Under the pieces are notes generated by a model that was not told where the DNA came from, searched no databases, and worked only from the letters and a program-made list of their open reading frames with translations. Position numbers and translations under genes: made by a program. From GWF2-43-63 sp964559205 (GTDB lineage: Bacteria > Bacteroidota > Bacteroidia > Bacteroidales > DTU049): a DNA stretch of 28,079 nt. Positions 17,466 to 27,244 of this stretch are shown here, one piece after another. The number at the start of each line of letters is the position of its first letter. The first letter of the stretch is position 1. The DNA is taken from assembly GCA_964559205.1 (NCBI GenBank), contig CAZLHV010000018.1:1-28079 (forward strand), given 5' to 3'.

Positions 17466-17473
17466 TATTTTTG
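17466..17473 (+). promoter_or_regulatory. -7 promoter element of malic enzyme-ruvA-sprA
   Basis: TATTTTTG matches TAnnTTTG exactly. It ends 12 bases before the ATG at 17486 and 18 before that at 17492. No TTTG lies at the usual -33 distance. Because of its position, the TTG at 17471 cannot be the start codon of the gene. Confidence 0.55.
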
Positions 17474-17485
17474 CTGACTAAAACC

Positions 17486-18943
17486 ATGCGCATGGATTCA
17501 TCGATGTTACGGCTAGAAAATCTGGACAAGCTTTTCCCAGAGACATTTACGCAGGAGCAAACCGCCAAAGCAAAAACAATCTTTTTGAAAAAGCTTGCCG
17601 AATTGGCACACAGGCATTATGGCGGAAAGATACAGACCGTGCCCAAGGCACCTGTTCCGGGATTCAACTGGTTTAACGTGTGGTACACTCCAGGCGTTTC
17701 AAAAGTTTCGACAGAAATCAGAGACAACAATGATGTTTCTTTTGAAATGTCGAACAGAGGGAACCTGGTTGCGGTGATCAGCGACAGCACCCGGGTGCTT
17801 GGCGATGGAGACGTAACACCTTCTGGCGGACTTGGCGTAATGGAAGGCAAAGCATTTCTGATGAAATATCTTGGGGGAGTAGATGCCGTTGCACTTTGTA
17901 TCGACAGCAAGGACAAAGATGGCAGGAACGATCCGGAAAAGATCATCGATTTTGTAAAAATGGCTCAGCACAGCTTTGGAGCTGTCAATCTCGAGGATAT
18001 CAGTCAGCCCAATTGTTTCAGGGTTCTTGATGTGCTGCGCGAAGAATGCGACATTCCAGTGTGGCACGATGACGCTCAGGGCACTGCAAGTGTCACCCTT
18101 GCCGGAGTGATAAATGCACTTAAACTGGCAGGCAAAAAAATGAGCGAAGCGCGTTTTGTATTATTTGGAGCCGGTGCCTCAAATACAACCATTGCCAGAT
18201 TACTCATCACTGACGGTGCCGATCCATCCAGAATGATCATCTTTGACAGCCGGGGAGGATTGCATAAAAACCGCAAGGACATTGAAGAGGATAAAAGATT
18301 TTATCGAAAATGGGAATTGTGTCTTACTACCAACCCCAATGCTATTGACACCATGGAAGAGGCCATGAATGGTGCCGATGTCTTGATTTCTCTATCAACA
18401 CCAGGCCCCGACACAGTTAAGAAAGAATGGATTCAAGTCATGGCGCCGAAATCGATCGTGTTCACTTGTGCAAACCCTGTTCCGGAGATATATCCATATG
18501 CAGCCAAAGAAGCAGGTGCTTTTATTGTTGCCACTGGCCGCGGCGATTTTCCGAATCAGGTGAACAACTCCATTGGTTTCCCGGGAATTCTGAAAGGTGC
18601 ATTAATGGTTAGGGCAAAAAAAATTACTGACGCCATGGCTATTGCGGCGGCTCATTCTCTTGCAAATTATGCCGAAAAACGTGGGATAAACCCCGAGAAC
18701 ATTGTCCCAACAATGGATGAAGCCGATGTATTCCCCTTCGAAGCTGCAGACGTAGCAATGCAGGCCATCAAGGATGGAGTTGCCAGAATTCAGCTTAGCA
18801 GGGAAGAAGCTTATGAATGGGCCAAAAAGGACATTTCCTATTCCAGAAATCTTGTAAAAAACATGTACGACCATGGCTTTATTGGCGAACCTCCGGCCGA
18901 AATGATTGAAGAAGCCCTTGGTTTTGCGATTAAGCAGGTTTGA
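17486..18943 (+). CDS. NAD(P)-dependent malic enzyme
   Basis: Oxidative decarboxylation of malate to pyruvate, cytoplasmic. With the ATG at 17486 the protein has 485 residues and lacks the C-terminal phosphotransacetylase domain of MaeB-type enzymes. The catalytic Tyr67 (WYTPGVS) and Lys122 (VMEGKA) are in place. Glu170-Asp171 (LEDI) and Asp195-Asp196 (WHDDAQGTA) are the metal ligands, and GAGASN (228-233) is the nucleotide-binding loop. The C-terminal part has CANPVPEIYPYAA and GRGDFPNQVNNSIGFPG. The forms GDGDVTPSGGLG and HDDAQGTA differ from the common GLGNIGPLAG and HDDQHGTA but belong to a known branch. ATGs at 17492 and 17507 are alternative starts; the -7 element rules out the upstream TTG. 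ruvA starts 2 bases after its stop. Confidence 0.93.
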   Translation: MRMDSSMLRLENLDKLFPETFTQEQTAKAKTIFLKKLAELAHRHYGGKIQTVPKAPVPGFNWFNVWYTPGVSKVSTEIRDNNDVSFEMSNRGNLVAVISDSTRVLGDGDVTPSGGLGVMEGKAFLMKYLGGVDAVALCIDSKDKDGRNDPEKIIDFVKMAQHSFGAVNLEDISQPNCFRVLDVLREECDIPVWHDDAQGTASVTLAGVINALKLAGKKMSEARFVLFGAGASNTTIARLLITDGADPSRMIIFDSRGGLHKNRKDIEEDKRFYRKWELCLTTNPNAIDTMEEAMNGADVLISLSTPGPDTVKKEWIQVMAPKSIVFTCANPVPEIYPYAAKEAGAFIVATGRGDFPNQVNNSIGFPGILKGALMVRAKKITDAMAIAAAHSLANYAEKRGINPENIVPTMDEADVFPFEAADVAMQAIKDGVARIQLSREEAYEWAKKDISYSRNLVKNMYDHGFIGEPPAEMIEEALGFAIKQV

Positions 18944-18945
18944 TC

Positions 18946-19530
18946 ATGATTCATTTCCTGAATGGCCGTCTGGCCGAGATCAACCCCACATACGCCGTCA
19001 TTGAATGCAATGGCGTGGGTTATTATATCAGCATTTCGCTTCACACCTACGAAAAAATTCAAAAAAGTGAACACGTGCAACTGCTAACACATTACATTGT
19101 GCGTGAAGACGGGCATTTTCTTTTTGGCTTCGCTACTGAAGAAGAGCGGGTGGTTTTTCGCCTTTTGCTCGCAGTCTCAGGGGTCGGAGCGAATACTGCC
19201 CGGATGCTGCTTTCGGCTATGGCCCCAGGCGAAGTTGTCGAAGCCATTACATCTGGCAACACATCAAGACTTCAGAAGGTCAAAGGCATCGGCCTTAAAA
19301 CAGCCGAACGTATTATTGTTGACCTTAGAGACAAAATTGACCGTGGCAATGCCTTCACGGGAAATATTTCGTCGCAGCACAATACAATCCGACAAGAGAC
19401 GTTATCTGCATTAATTCAGCTCGGATTTGCCCGTCAAAATGCAGAAAAAGCCGTGGAGAAAGTGATACAGCAAAGCAGCGAAATCAATACGGTCGAAGAG
19501 ATGATTCGTCAGGCCCTGAAATATTTGTAG
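18946..19530 (+). CDS. ruvA: Holliday junction DNA helicase subunit RuvA
   Basis: Subunit that binds four-way DNA junctions and loads the RuvB motor for branch migration. The 194-residue protein begins MIHFLNGRLAEINPTYAVIE, the standard RuvA opening, then an OB-fold. Two helix-hairpin-helix motifs follow (AVSGVGANTA, about 76-84, and VKGIGLKTAERI, about 112-123), and the C-terminal domain that contacts RuvB ends RQALKYL. The length agrees with the usual 190-205. The ATG at 18946 is chosen over a TTG 6 bases upstream because the family opening starts there. It lies 2 bases after the malic enzyme stop and 18 before the GTG of sprA, in a tight operon. No separate promoter was seen. Confidence 0.96.
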   Translation: MIHFLNGRLAEINPTYAVIECNGVGYYISISLHTYEKIQKSEHVQLLTHYIVREDGHFLFGFATEEERVVFRLLLAVSGVGANTARMLLSAMAPGEVVEAITSGNTSRLQKVKGIGLKTAERIIVDLRDKIDRGNAFTGNISSQHNTIRQETLSALIQLGFARQNAEKAVEKVIQQSSEINTVEEMIRQALKYL

Positions 19531-19548
19531 AACCAGAATGATTTATTG

Positions 19549-22500
19549 GTGAAAGGTCTTGTTTATATTCCGGTAGTAACTACTCTTGCACTCATGATTG
19601 CACAGGGCATTGGCCCCGTTGTTAAATCCACACAACCTGCCAATTTCCGGCATTCCGGTCAGTTGCCAATATCGCCTCCCGATACAGGCAAGGGAGACAC
19701 ACTTCCTTTTCCTTTTGCCGACGACCCGGGTTATTTGCCTGACCACCAAAACCACCCCTTGCATCTCAATGATCCGAAAAATATCAGGGATTCGGTTTAT
19801 TTTGACGAAGAAAGTGGTGAATACGTTTTCACCAGAAAGGCAGGAGCCATCGACTACCGTCCTTCGTTCCGCATGTCTCGCGATGAATACATTCAATACG
19901 ATTTCGACAAAGCCATACGCGACTATTGGGAGGACAGGGCTGCTGCTTCGGGGAAAAGGAACAACACAAACGGACTCCACATCAACTTGCCCATGCTGGG
20001 ATCCGAAGGGCCTTTTGGCTCAAATACCATCGACATTCGTCCTTCGGGTACTGCCGAACTCATTTTTGGCGTAAATGCAAATCGTCGCGACGATCCTGCA
20101 CTCAATGTTAAACAAAGACGTACGGCAAATTTCGATTTTCAGGAAAAAATTCAAATGAATGTTCAGGCCAAAATTGGCGACAAAATCGATTTTGGCGTCA
20201 AATATAATACAGAGTCTTCGTTTGAATTTGAAAACAAAATGAAACTTCAGTACGAAGGCAAGGAAGATGAGATTATTAAAAGCATCGAAGCCGGAGACGT
20301 TACTTTACCATTAAACAGCACTCTGATCAACGGAAGCCAAAGCCTTTTCGGAATCAAATCGAAACTTCAGTTTGGCAAAGTAACCGTGACCAGTGTCGTT
20401 TCTCAGCAAAAAGGTCAAACATCAAACATCACGGTAACCGGAGGAGCTCAAACAAGTGACTTTGAACTCTATGCCGATGAATATGAAGAAAAGAAACACT
20501 ATTTGGTTGCACAGTACTTCCGCAGCAACTACAACAAATGGCTCGAGAATTTGCCGGTGATTGGCTCGCCTATCAACATCACAAAAATGGAAGTTTGGGT
20601 AACCAATATAGGTCCGGCCACTCAGGAAAACAGAAATATTGTTGCCCTGATGGACTTAGGTGAACAATATCCCTACAACACCAACATATCTGGCTACCCC
20701 ACCTACGATGCACAATTCCCCGACAATGAGTCAAACACGATGTTCAATCACATCGATATCAACCAGATCCGAGATATTAACAATGTAAACGCCTACCTTA
20801 ACAGCCGGGGATTTTCGGGAGGGACTGATTACGAGAAAATAGAAAATGCCAGATTGTTGTCACCAACAGAATACACCTACAACAGCAAACTGGGTTTTAT
20901 TTCACTCAACTCAACCCTCAATGACGATCAGGTGCTGGCAGTTGCTTTTCAATACACCGTTCTTGGCAGCGACAGCGTTTTTCAGGTTGGTGAATTTTCA
21001 AACGGCGGCATTGCTGCTCCCGGGTGTCTTGTGGTGAAACTTCTTAAAAGCACGGCCGAAAACACAAAAATACCGCTTTGGGATCTGATGATGAAAAATG
21101 TCTATGCGATAGGCGGTTATCAGGTAAATCCTGAGGATTTCAGGCTTGACGTGCTTTACAAAAGCGACGCACTGGGTGTCCCGGCCGGCTATCTGCTCGA
21201 AGGCAACCTGCAGGGAATTCCCCTTATCAGAGTGTTGAACATGGACAATCTGAATGCCAACAATGATCCTGAACCAGATGGCATTTTCGATTTTATTGAC
21301 AACGCAGCAACCATTGGCGGAACAATCAATTCAAAAAACGGCAGAGTCTTTTTCCCTGTTCTCGAACCTTTTGGACAGGATCTACGTGACGCTATTGGAG
21401 ACCAGGCACTTGCCGACAAGTATTGCTACGATTCACTGTACTCCATGACTAAAACCGGAGCACGACAGTATCCGAACAAAAACAGATTTACTCTGGCTGG
21501 TCGATTTAAATCTTCCGTCGGGAACGAAATCTCACTCAACGCAATGAATATCCCTCAGGGGAGCGTTAAAGTAACCGCCGGCGGCATCTTACTCACTGAG
21601 AATGTTGACTACACGGTCGACTATACCCTTGGCCGCCTAAAAATTATTAACGAAGGTATTCTCAATTCCGGTGCCCCCATCAATATCAGTCTGGAAAGTA
21701 ATGCCATGTTCAGCATTCAGACAAAAACTTTTCTTGGCACCCATATCGATTACGACGTGAACAGAAACCTCCTTCTTGGTGCAACAATTCTCAATCTAAC
21801 CGAACGACCTTTCACCTACAAGGTAAATATTGGCGAAGAACCAATTTCGAACACCATGTGGGGTCTAAATCTTTCGTATCAGTCGGAGTCACGGCTCATC
21901 ACTAAGCTTGTCGATGCTTTGCCTCTGATTGAAACAAAAGCCGCCTCAAAAGTAACCATCGATGCCGAAGTAGCCAATCTCATCCCGGGGCATGCTCGTG
22001 CCATCGGAAAAACAGGCACTGCATATATCGACGACTTCGAAGGCAGCAAGTCATCGATCGATATTAAAAACGTAGGAACTTGGTTTCATTCGTCAATACC
22101 GCAGGGACAGGATTCATGGTTCCCCGAAGCTGCCGACGACTCAACCCTTGGAAGTGGGCTCAACAGGGCAAAGCTCTCGTGGTATGTCATCGATCCTCTC
22201 TTTTTCCGCAACAATAACCTTACCCCCGATCACATCCGCAATGACCCTGCCATGCGGTCAAACCATTACATGCGCGAAGTGCTTGAAACGGAGGTGTTTC
22301 CTTACAAACAGAATCCAAACAACATTGTAACCAATATCGCTGTTCTCGATCTGGCTTACTACCCTGAGGAAAAAGGTCCCTACAACTTCGATGTCGATGC
22401 CACCAGCATTTCGGCAGGTATCGATGCCAACGGTCTTCTGAATGATCCATCATCACGTTGGGCGGGAATCATGCGTAAGGTTGAAACCCCAGACTTTGAA

Positions 22501-25500
22501 GAAACCAATGTCGAATACATTGAATTCTGGGTGATGGATCCTTTTATTTATAACCCTTCGCATTCGGGAGGGAAACTGGTGTTCAATATCGGCGATATTT
22601 CCGAAGATGTCTTACGTGACCATCGCAAAAGTTACGAAAATGGATTGCCTACGTCGGCGCTCGTTGAAAACGTCGACTCGACACAATGGGGTCGTGTTCC
22701 GCTTTTACAGGCTTTGGTGAATTCATTCGACAACGATCCCACTTCACGTGAATTTCAGGATGTGGGCCTCGACGGTCTTTCCGATACTGACGAAGGATCG
22801 TTTTATCTAAACGCATATTTGAATGCCATCGAATCATTGTATGGCACCGGATCAGTGGCTTATTCCAGTGCAGCCACAGACCCCTCGACCGACAATTATC
22901 ACTACTTCAGAGGCGAGGATTACGACAATCTGGAATACGATATTCTGACCCGATACAAAAAATACAACGGGATCGACGGAAACAGTCCCACCAGCGATCA
23001 GTCGACAGAAGCCTATCCCACATCATCGACAACCCTGCCTAACGTTGAAGACATTAACAGAGACAACACATTAAATGAATCTGAAAGGTATTTTCAGTAT
23101 GTGATTGATCTCGCTCCATCAAAAATGACGGTCGGACAGAACTACATCACCGACGTTTACAACGCATCTGCCAATCTCGCCGACGGCACAACCGCCAATG
23201 TGAAATGGTACCAGTTTAAAATACCGGTAAAAGATCCCGATCTCATCGTCGGTAATATTCAGGATTTCAAGTCAATTCGTTTTATCAGGGTGTTCCTTCG
23301 TGACTTCGCCGAGCCTATTGTTCTGCGATTTGCGACCCTCGAACTGGCAAGAAGTCAGTGGAGAAAATACGAAAATGCCCTGCTATATCCGGGTGAATAC
23401 ATCCCCGGCGATGATCAGAATGGCACCTCATTCGACATTTCTGCCGTCAACATCGAAGAAAACGGCAGCAGAACTCCAGTACCATATGTTTTGCCTCCTG
23501 GTATTGACCGCGAAGTTGGTTACGGCTCAACGACTATGTATGAAATGAATGAACAGGCTTTGGTGCTTAAGGCCTGCAATCTGATTGACGGAGACGCTCG
23601 TGCGGTATATAAAACCTGCGATTTCGACATCAGACAGTATAAGAAAATGAAGATGTTCATCCACTCTGAATTGTCTTCGCCCGAATCATACTCGCTTGCC
23701 GATGGAGACCTTACCTTGTTTATTCGACTTGGAACGGATTTCACAAATAACTTCTACGAATACGAAATTCCTCTTCATCCAACTGCGCTAAATGTCAGCG
23801 CTTCAGATCCATCGATTTCGCAATTGGTCTGGGCCGATTCACTCGATCTTGATCTTGAGAAACTGGTTGAACTGAAAAAAGCCCGCAACATCGACATGCG
23901 TGAAGAGAACTCAGCCATCACCTTGTTAACGCCTTACTACAAATATGACGGTGGCAATAAAATGACCATAGTTGGAATCCCAAATCTTAGTGATGTCAGA
24001 ACCATCATGATTGGAATCAGGAATCCGAAACGAAGTCCCGTTAATCTATCAGACGACGGAATGGCGAAATGTGCTGAGATTTGGGTGAATGAATTGCGGC
24101 TGACCAATTTCGACGAGGATGGTGGCTGGGCGGCAACCACCAGGGTCACTGCCGATCTTGCTGATCTCGGAAATGTAGCGCTTGTGGGCAATGTGTCAAC
24201 TGCCGGATTCGGCAGCATTGAGAAAAAAGTATCGGAACGTCAAAAGGAAAACATTATGTCCTACGACGTTGCAACCAATCTCGAACTGGGTAAATTTCTT
24301 CCTGAAAAAACCGGCTTAAGAATTCCGATGCACTTCGACATCAGCGAAACATTCAGCAACCCGCAGTATAATCCTCTGAATCCCGATTTGTATCTTCAGG
24401 ATGATCTTGAGACCTACAGCACCGATCGCGAAAAGGATTCTATCATCAATCTGGTTCAGGATTATACCAGACGAAAAAGTCTGAACTTTGTCAATGTCAG
24501 GAAAGAAAAAACGGGCACGTCGACAAAACCGCCACGTGTTTACGATTTATCGAATTTTGACCTGACCTACGCCTACAACGAAGTCTTTCAAAGAAACATT
24601 GAAATTGAATATAACCTGAAGAAGAATTACCGGGGAGCTTTAGGATACAATTTTAACAGCAACCCAAAAAATTATACACCTTTTAAAAAGGTAAAGCTCC
24701 TGAATAAAAAAGCATTTAAGCTCATTGGCGATTTTAACTTCTATCTCCTGCCAAAATCACTTTCGTTCCTGACCGATCTCGACAGAGGGTATGAAGAAAA
24801 CCTGTGGCGCAATAAAACCGATGCGCTCATCATCATTGAACCTTCATATCTCAAAACATTTTCATGGAACAGAACATATTCCATGAAATTTGACCTCACA
24901 AAGAGCATTAAAATCGATTATACAGCTCTTGCCAATGCAAGAATTGATGAGCCTCCAGGACGCATTGACAAAGAAGATAGTGAATACGAAGCGAAAATGG
25001 ACTCTATCTGGCAGAATATCAGATCGATGGGTCGTATTACAAATTTCAACCAATCGCTCAAAGTCAACTATGCCGTTCCAATCAACAAACTCCCCATGCT
25101 CGACTGGACCAGTACTTCAGTTCAATATGCCGGCGATTATAAATGGATGGCAGCACCTCTCTATAAAGACTCTCTGGGCAATTACACCGAGCATCCATAT
25201 GGCAACACCATCGAAAACAACAGGAGCGTTTCGGTAAACATGAATGGCAACATGGTGAATTTGTACAATAAAATTCCTTACCTGAAAGCACTCAATCAAA
25301 CAAGCAGGCAGACCCCTAACAATAACAGAGTGATCCCGGGTATGGACAGCACCGATACCGACAACAAAGACACCATCCCGTTTATGAAGAAAGTTGCCGA
25401 CAACTTTCTCAAGTTCCTGATGATGACAAAAAACCTGTCGTTGTCCTATACTCTTGCCGAAGGAACATACATTCCGGGTTATAGAGGAAACATTGACATT

Positions 25501-26766
25501 CTGGGTATGGATCTGGCCAAGGTAGCTCCCGGCTGGGGATTTGTTTTCGGTGATCAGCGCGACATCAGGCCATTCCTTGTTCAAAACGACCTGCTCAGCA
25601 AAGATTCATTGTTGAATAACGCCTTTGCCACCAGACGCAATGAAAATGTTAATGCCCGCATTTCGCTTGAACCAAGCAAGAACCTGAAGATCGAAATCAC
25701 GGCTATGAGGAATTATACGGCAAATCACAGCGAGTACTTCAGATACGATGGTTCCAATGGCTTTAAAAGTTATTCAGCTATTGATAACGGGAGTTTTAGC
25801 ATCTCTATCATCACCTGGAAAACTGCCTTTGTCAGTGATTACGATGATTACTCAAACAAAACGTTTGAGCAATTTAAGGATATCAGACCAGAAATTGCCG
25901 CGCAGGTAGCCCAAAATAGCCCTAACTGGGATGGCACATGGTTCACCGACTCTATTACCGGCGTCAGCTATCCTACCGGATTTGGCCCAACCTCGCAGAA
26001 CGTATTGATACCAGCCTTCTTGGCCACATACACAGGAGCAAATCCCGGAAAATACATTAAGAAAACATTCCCTTCTCTGCCCCTTCCAAACTGGAGGCTA
26101 ACCTACACAGGACTCACCCAGATTCCATGGTTCAAAAAACGATTTAAGTCTGCGACCATCTCACATGCCTACCGGTCGACCTATAATATTGGCGGATATA
26201 CCTCCAATGTACTCTTTTCAGACGACGACGGCGACGGGTTTACCCAAGTCATGGACGCCATGGACAATTACCTTCCCCGGCATGAGATTGCACAGGTGAG
26301 TATCACCGAGCAGTTTAGCCCACTTATTAATCTTGACCTGACTTGGAAAAACAGCCTGATTAGTAAGGTGGAATACAAAAAAACACGCAACCTCTCTATG
26401 AGCTTCGCCAATAATCAGCTCACAGAAGTGATTTCAGGAGAGATTACTGTTGGACTCGGCTACAGATTTAAAGATGTTGAATTCGAAATCTCTGGAAAAA
26501 ATTTCAAAAGCGACCTGAACCTCAAAGCCGACTTTTCGATCAGAAACAACAAAACCGTTCTGCGTAAAATTGTCGAGAATGTCGATCAAATCAGTGCAGG
26601 ACAAAAAGTGATGTCTATCAACCTGTCAGCTGAGTACATGTTGAGTCAGAAATTCACCATCAGGGCTTTCTTCGACAAGGTCATCAACAACCCGTATATT
26701 TCATCGCAATTTCTCAACAGCAATACCAACGCAGGCATCAGTCTGAGATTTTCGCTGGCACAATAA
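19549..26766 (+). CDS. sprA: T9SS outer-membrane translocon SprA (Sov)
   Basis: Giant outer-membrane barrel that forms the protein channel of the type IX secretion system (in Flavobacterium, a 36-strand barrel also needed for gliding). The 2405-residue length fits SprA (about 2400). The signal-like N-terminus (MKGLVYIPVVTTLALMIAQG) requires the GTG at 19549 or a TTG at 19546; the first ATG (19594) would remove it. Family signatures include AYIDDFEGSKSSIDI at about residue 825, and near the end ITEQFSPLINLDLTWKNS, followed by YKKTRNLSMSF and VGLGYRF. The protein ends in a strand-like ISLRFSLAQ. A DDDGDGF stretch around residue 2224 resembles a calcium loop. It follows ruvA in the same frame (18 bases after its TAG). 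It should serve the two T9SS cargo proteins in this window, among others. Confidence 0.96.
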   Translation: MKGLVYIPVVTTLALMIAQGIGPVVKSTQPANFRHSGQLPISPPDTGKGDTLPFPFADDPGYLPDHQNHPLHLNDPKNIRDSVYFDEESGEYVFTRKAGAIDYRPSFRMSRDEYIQYDFDKAIRDYWEDRAAASGKRNNTNGLHINLPMLGSEGPFGSNTIDIRPSGTAELIFGVNANRRDDPALNVKQRRTANFDFQEKIQMNVQAKIGDKIDFGVKYNTESSFEFENKMKLQYEGKEDEIIKSIEAGDVTLPLNSTLINGSQSLFGIKSKLQFGKVTVTSVVSQQKGQTSNITVTGGAQTSDFELYADEYEEKKHYLVAQYFRSNYNKWLENLPVIGSPINITKMEVWVTNIGPATQENRNIVALMDLGEQYPYNTNISGYPTYDAQFPDNESNTMFNHIDINQIRDINNVNAYLNSRGFSGGTDYEKIENARLLSPTEYTYNSKLGFISLNSTLNDDQVLAVAFQYTVLGSDSVFQVGEFSNGGIAAPGCLVVKLLKSTAENTKIPLWDLMMKNVYAIGGYQVNPEDFRLDVLYKSDALGVPAGYLLEGNLQGIPLIRVLNMDNLNANNDPEPDGIFDFIDNAATIGGTINSKNGRVFFPVLEPFGQDLRDAIGDQALADKYCYDSLYSMTKTGARQYPNKNRFTLAGRFKSSVGNEISLNAMNIPQGSVKVTAGGILLTENVDYTVDYTLGRLKIINEGILNSGAPINISLESNAMFSIQTKTFLGTHIDYDVNRNLLLGATILNLTERPFTYKVNIGEEPISNTMWGLNLSYQSESRLITKLVDALPLIETKAASKVTIDAEVANLIPGHARAIGKTGTAYIDDFEGSKSSIDIKNVGTWFHSSIPQGQDSWFPEAADDSTLGSGLNRAKLSWYVIDPLFFRNNNLTPDHIRNDPAMRSNHYMREVLETEVFPYKQNPNNIVTNIAVLDLAYYPEEKGPYNFDVDATSISAGIDANGLLNDPSSRWAGIMRKVETPDFEETNVEYIEFWVMDPFIYNPSHSGGKLVFNIGDISEDVLRDHRKSYENGLPTSALVENVDSTQWGRVPLLQALVNSFDNDPTSREFQDVGLDGLSDTDEGSFYLNAYLNAIESLYGTGSVAYSSAATDPSTDNYHYFRGEDYDNLEYDILTRYKKYNGIDGNSPTSDQSTEAYPTSSTTLPNVEDINRDNTLNESERYFQYVIDLAPSKMTVGQNYITDVYNASANLADGTTANVKWYQFKIPVKDPDLIVGNIQDFKSIRFIRVFLRDFAEPIVLRFATLELARSQWRKYENALLYPGEYIPGDDQNGTSFDISAVNIEENGSRTPVPYVLPPGIDREVGYGSTTMYEMNEQALVLKACNLIDGDARAVYKTCDFDIRQYKKMKMFIHSELSSPESYSLADGDLTLFIRLGTDFTNNFYEYEIPLHPTALNVSASDPSISQLVWADSLDLDLEKLVELKKARNIDMREENSAITLLTPYYKYDGGNKMTIVGIPNLSDVRTIMIGIRNPKRSPVNLSDDGMAKCAEIWVNELRLTNFDEDGGWAATTRVTADLADLGNVALVGNVSTAGFGSIEKKVSERQKENIMSYDVATNLELGKFLPEKTGLRIPMHFDISETFSNPQYNPLNPDLYLQDDLETYSTDREKDSIINLVQDYTRRKSLNFVNVRKEKTGTSTKPPRVYDLSNFDLTYAYNEVFQRNIEIEYNLKKNYRGALGYNFNSNPKNYTPFKKVKLLNKKAFKLIGDFNFYLLPKSLSFLTDLDRGYEENLWRNKTDALIIIEPSYLKTFSWNRTYSMKFDLTKSIKIDYTALANARIDEPPGRIDKEDSEYEAKMDSIWQNIRSMGRITNFNQSLKVNYAVPINKLPMLDWTSTSVQYAGDYKWMAAPLYKDSLGNYTEHPYGNTIENNRSVSVNMNGNMVNLYNKIPYLKALNQTSRQTPNNNRVIPGMDSTDTDNKDTIPFMKKVADNFLKFLMMTKNLSLSYTLAEGTYIPGYRGNIDILGMDLAKVAPGWGFVFGDQRDIRPFLVQNDLLSKDSLLNNAFATRRNENVNARISLEPSKNLKIEITAMRNYTANHSEYFRYDGSNGFKSYSAIDNGSFSISIITWKTAFVSDYDDYSNKTFEQFKDIRPEIAAQVAQNSPNWDGTWFTDSITGVSYPTGFGPTSQNVLIPAFLATYTGANPGKYIKKTFPSLPLPNWRLTYTGLTQIPWFKKRFKSATISHAYRSTYNIGGYTSNVLFSDDDGDGFTQVMDAMDNYLPRHEIAQVSITEQFSPLINLDLTWKNSLISKVEYKKTRNLSMSFANNQLTEVISGEITVGLGYRFKDVEFEISGKNFKSDLNLKADFSIRNNKTVLRKIVENVDQISAGQKVMSINLSAEYMLSQKFTIRAFFDKVINNPYISSQFLNSNTNAGISLRFSLAQ

Positions 26767-26779
26767 ATTTTTATTCCTG

Positions 26780-26809
26780 TTTGCAGGATGAAAAAAAAGT
26801 GTAATTTTG
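26780..26809 (+). promoter_or_regulatory. Promoter of gcvH
   Basis: TTTG at 26780-26783, an 18-base spacer, and TAATTTTG at 26802-26809 form the best Bacteroidota-type promoter match in the window. It ends 22 bases before the gcvH ATG. The -33 TTTG sits in the loop of a short inverted repeat (TCCTG and CAGGA), which may be chance. Confidence 0.75.
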
Positions 26810-26831
26810 GGCATTAAAAAATTAACTGGCA

Positions 26832-27212
26832 ATGAAAATTCCTGAAAATCTGCTGTACACGAAAGATCATGAATGGATTCGCGTTGAAGGAGACACCGCA
26901 TTTATCGGTGTAACCGATTTTGCTCAGGCAGAACTGGGCGATGTGGTGTTTATCGAAGTTGAAACTGTCGGTGAAACACTCGAAAGAGAAGAAGCCCTGG
27001 GCACCATCGAAGCCGTGAAAACCGTCAGCGATGTCTTTATGCCTGTAAGCGGAGAAGTCCTCGAGTTTAACGAAAAAGTGAAAGAAACCCCTGACCTCGT
27101 AAACAAAGATCCATATGGCGATGGCTGGATCGTTAAAATCAAACTCTCAGACCCAGCTCAACTTAACGATCTGTTGAGTGCTGAACAATACAAAAATCAC
27201 ACTGGTCACTGA
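26832..27212 (+). CDS. gcvH: Glycine cleavage system H protein
   Basis: Lipoyl carrier of the glycine cleavage system: it takes the aminomethyl group from the P-protein to the T-protein. The 126-residue protein has the full H-protein layout: LYTKDHEWIRVEGDTAFIGV at the start, then AELGDVVFIEV, and the lipoylation site at Lys63 in the EAVKTVSDV context. It ends with NKDPYGDGWIVKIK and a short polar tail. The length matches the family (about 125-130). The ATG at 26832 has a good promoter. The other cleavage genes (gcvP, gcvT) are not in the window. It lies between sprA and the TonB gene. Confidence 0.97.
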   Translation: MKIPENLLYTKDHEWIRVEGDTAFIGVTDFAQAELGDVVFIEVETVGETLEREEALGTIEAVKTVSDVFMPVSGEVLEFNEKVKETPDLVNKDPYGDGWIVKIKLSDPAQLNDLLSAEQYKNHTGH

Positions 27213-27244
27213 CATTTCCCCCATTAACTTGCCCGGAGCTGCCT

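Noticed and set aside
19546..26766. Long opposite-strand open frames inside sprA and other genes as real genes
   Set aside because: They lie fully within well-supported genes, lack recognisable domains or start signals, and are explained by codon bias of the true frame.
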